Below, one piece after another: positions 63,814-64,000 of a DNA stretch of 64,000 nucleotides. The position numbers and the translations under genes are program-made. Source of the stretch: Streptomyces humicola. Lineage in GTDB: Bacteria; Actinomycetota; Actinomycetes; Streptomycetales; Streptomycetaceae. Under the pieces are notes generated by a model. The model was given only the letters and a program-made list of their open reading frames with translations, had not been told where the DNA came from and made no database searches. The stretch lies in the NCBI RefSeq assembly GCF_024436035.1, contig NZ_JANFNG010000010.1:124001-188000 (forward strand). The letters run 5' to 3'. Every line of letters starts with the position of its first letter. Positions within the stretch are counted from its first letter, which is position 1.

Positions 63814-64000
63814 GCCCGGGCACCTGCGCCCGTTGAAGGATCCGCGACGCGACCGCCGCCGAGTCGACGAGCGGGTGGAGGGCGAGGGCGCGCAGCGCCG
63901 CGCGGCGCGATCCGCTCTGCGCCGCCTCGATCGTGGCGCGCTCGACCGCCTTCACCGACAGCATCAGGCCCGCCTGATGGTCGTCGGGCGCGGCCACCGG
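63800..64000 (-). CDS. 3' end of a probable family 4 glycosidase (partial)
   Basis: The open minus frame enters from the window edge and ends at a TGA (63802-63800). GLMLSVKAVERATIEAAQSG, RRAALRALALHPLVDS fit the C-terminal helices of GH4 6-phospho-beta-glucosidases (NAD and Mn dependent). The catalytic part is outside the window, so the assignment rests on this tail only. Confidence 0.65.
   Translation of the reverse strand, partial: PVAAPDDHQAGLMLSVKAVERATIEAAQSGSRRAALRALALHPLVDSAAVASRILQRAQVPGLSRP

Overview
The window is high-GC actinobacterial DNA with the gene order of a Streptomyces (Streptomycetaceae) core chromosome: M48 protease, nadD, an LCP protein, rsfS, a histidine phosphatase, tRNA-Ala, leuS, degV, comEA, comEC, holA, rpsT, lepA, hemW, hrcA, dnaJ, rsmE, a tricorn-type protease, a HIT protein, an RNase Z-like protein and an adenine deaminase. 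Heavy use of G/C in third codon positions, many GTG starts, Tat signals and short coupled operons fit this. Genus is inferred from gene content only.

Positions 1-5239 hold housekeeping genes for NAD synthesis, cell-wall polymer attachment and ribosome silencing. Positions 5315-16968 are more variable. Two almost identical tRNA-Ala(GGC) genes flank a deletion scar, made of the 3' halves of a divergent MmyB-type regulator and an MFS pump, and a GT87 mannosyltransferase. Beyond them lie a GPP34 protein, a DHA2 pump, a Tat-exported phospholipase C, a cupredoxin with two upstream palindromes, a truncated aromatic monooxygenase, a ferric-reductase/ferredoxin fusion and an S53 protease. leuS (17169) has a leader peptide with three consecutive Leu codons and a terminator hairpin, which looks like classical attenuation.

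The main event is an 18.4-kb Tn554-like element (24655-43051) inside comEC. It splits the metallo-beta-lactamase domain exactly at the HxHxDH motif; removing it and joining 24654 to 43052 restores the frame (THFHADH, 840 aa). The left end encodes four translationally coupled proteins: three tyrosine recombinases and a small TnpC/DUF6262-like protein. Cargo 1 (30.9-36.6 kb) is two divergent strings: WbqC, YdcF and an HTH-TPR regulator on one side; a resolvase-like protein, an anti-sigma-like ATPase, an unknown protein, an AdoHcy-hydrolase-like NAD protein and a NUDIX hydrolase on the other. Cargo 2 (37.6-42.9 kb) looks like an uncharacterised defence or restriction-modification-like system: a controller-type XRE protein, a DNA methyltransferase, a NurA-like nuclease, a HerA-type ATPase and an HxlR-type regulator. 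The first two are divergent, apparently leaderless, and share a 26-bp palindrome filling their intergenic gap.

After the element, the 3' end of comEC and the conserved chromosome resume: holA, rpsT, lepA, an acyl-CoA synthetase, hemW, then a CIRCE-controlled hrcA-dnaJ pair, a nitronate monooxygenase-like gene, rsmE, tricorn, HIT, RNase Z and adenine deaminase genes, ending in the 3' end of a probable family 4 glycosidase gene. Two related copies of an approximately 90-bp intergenic repeat lie near 53.3 and 62.7 kb.
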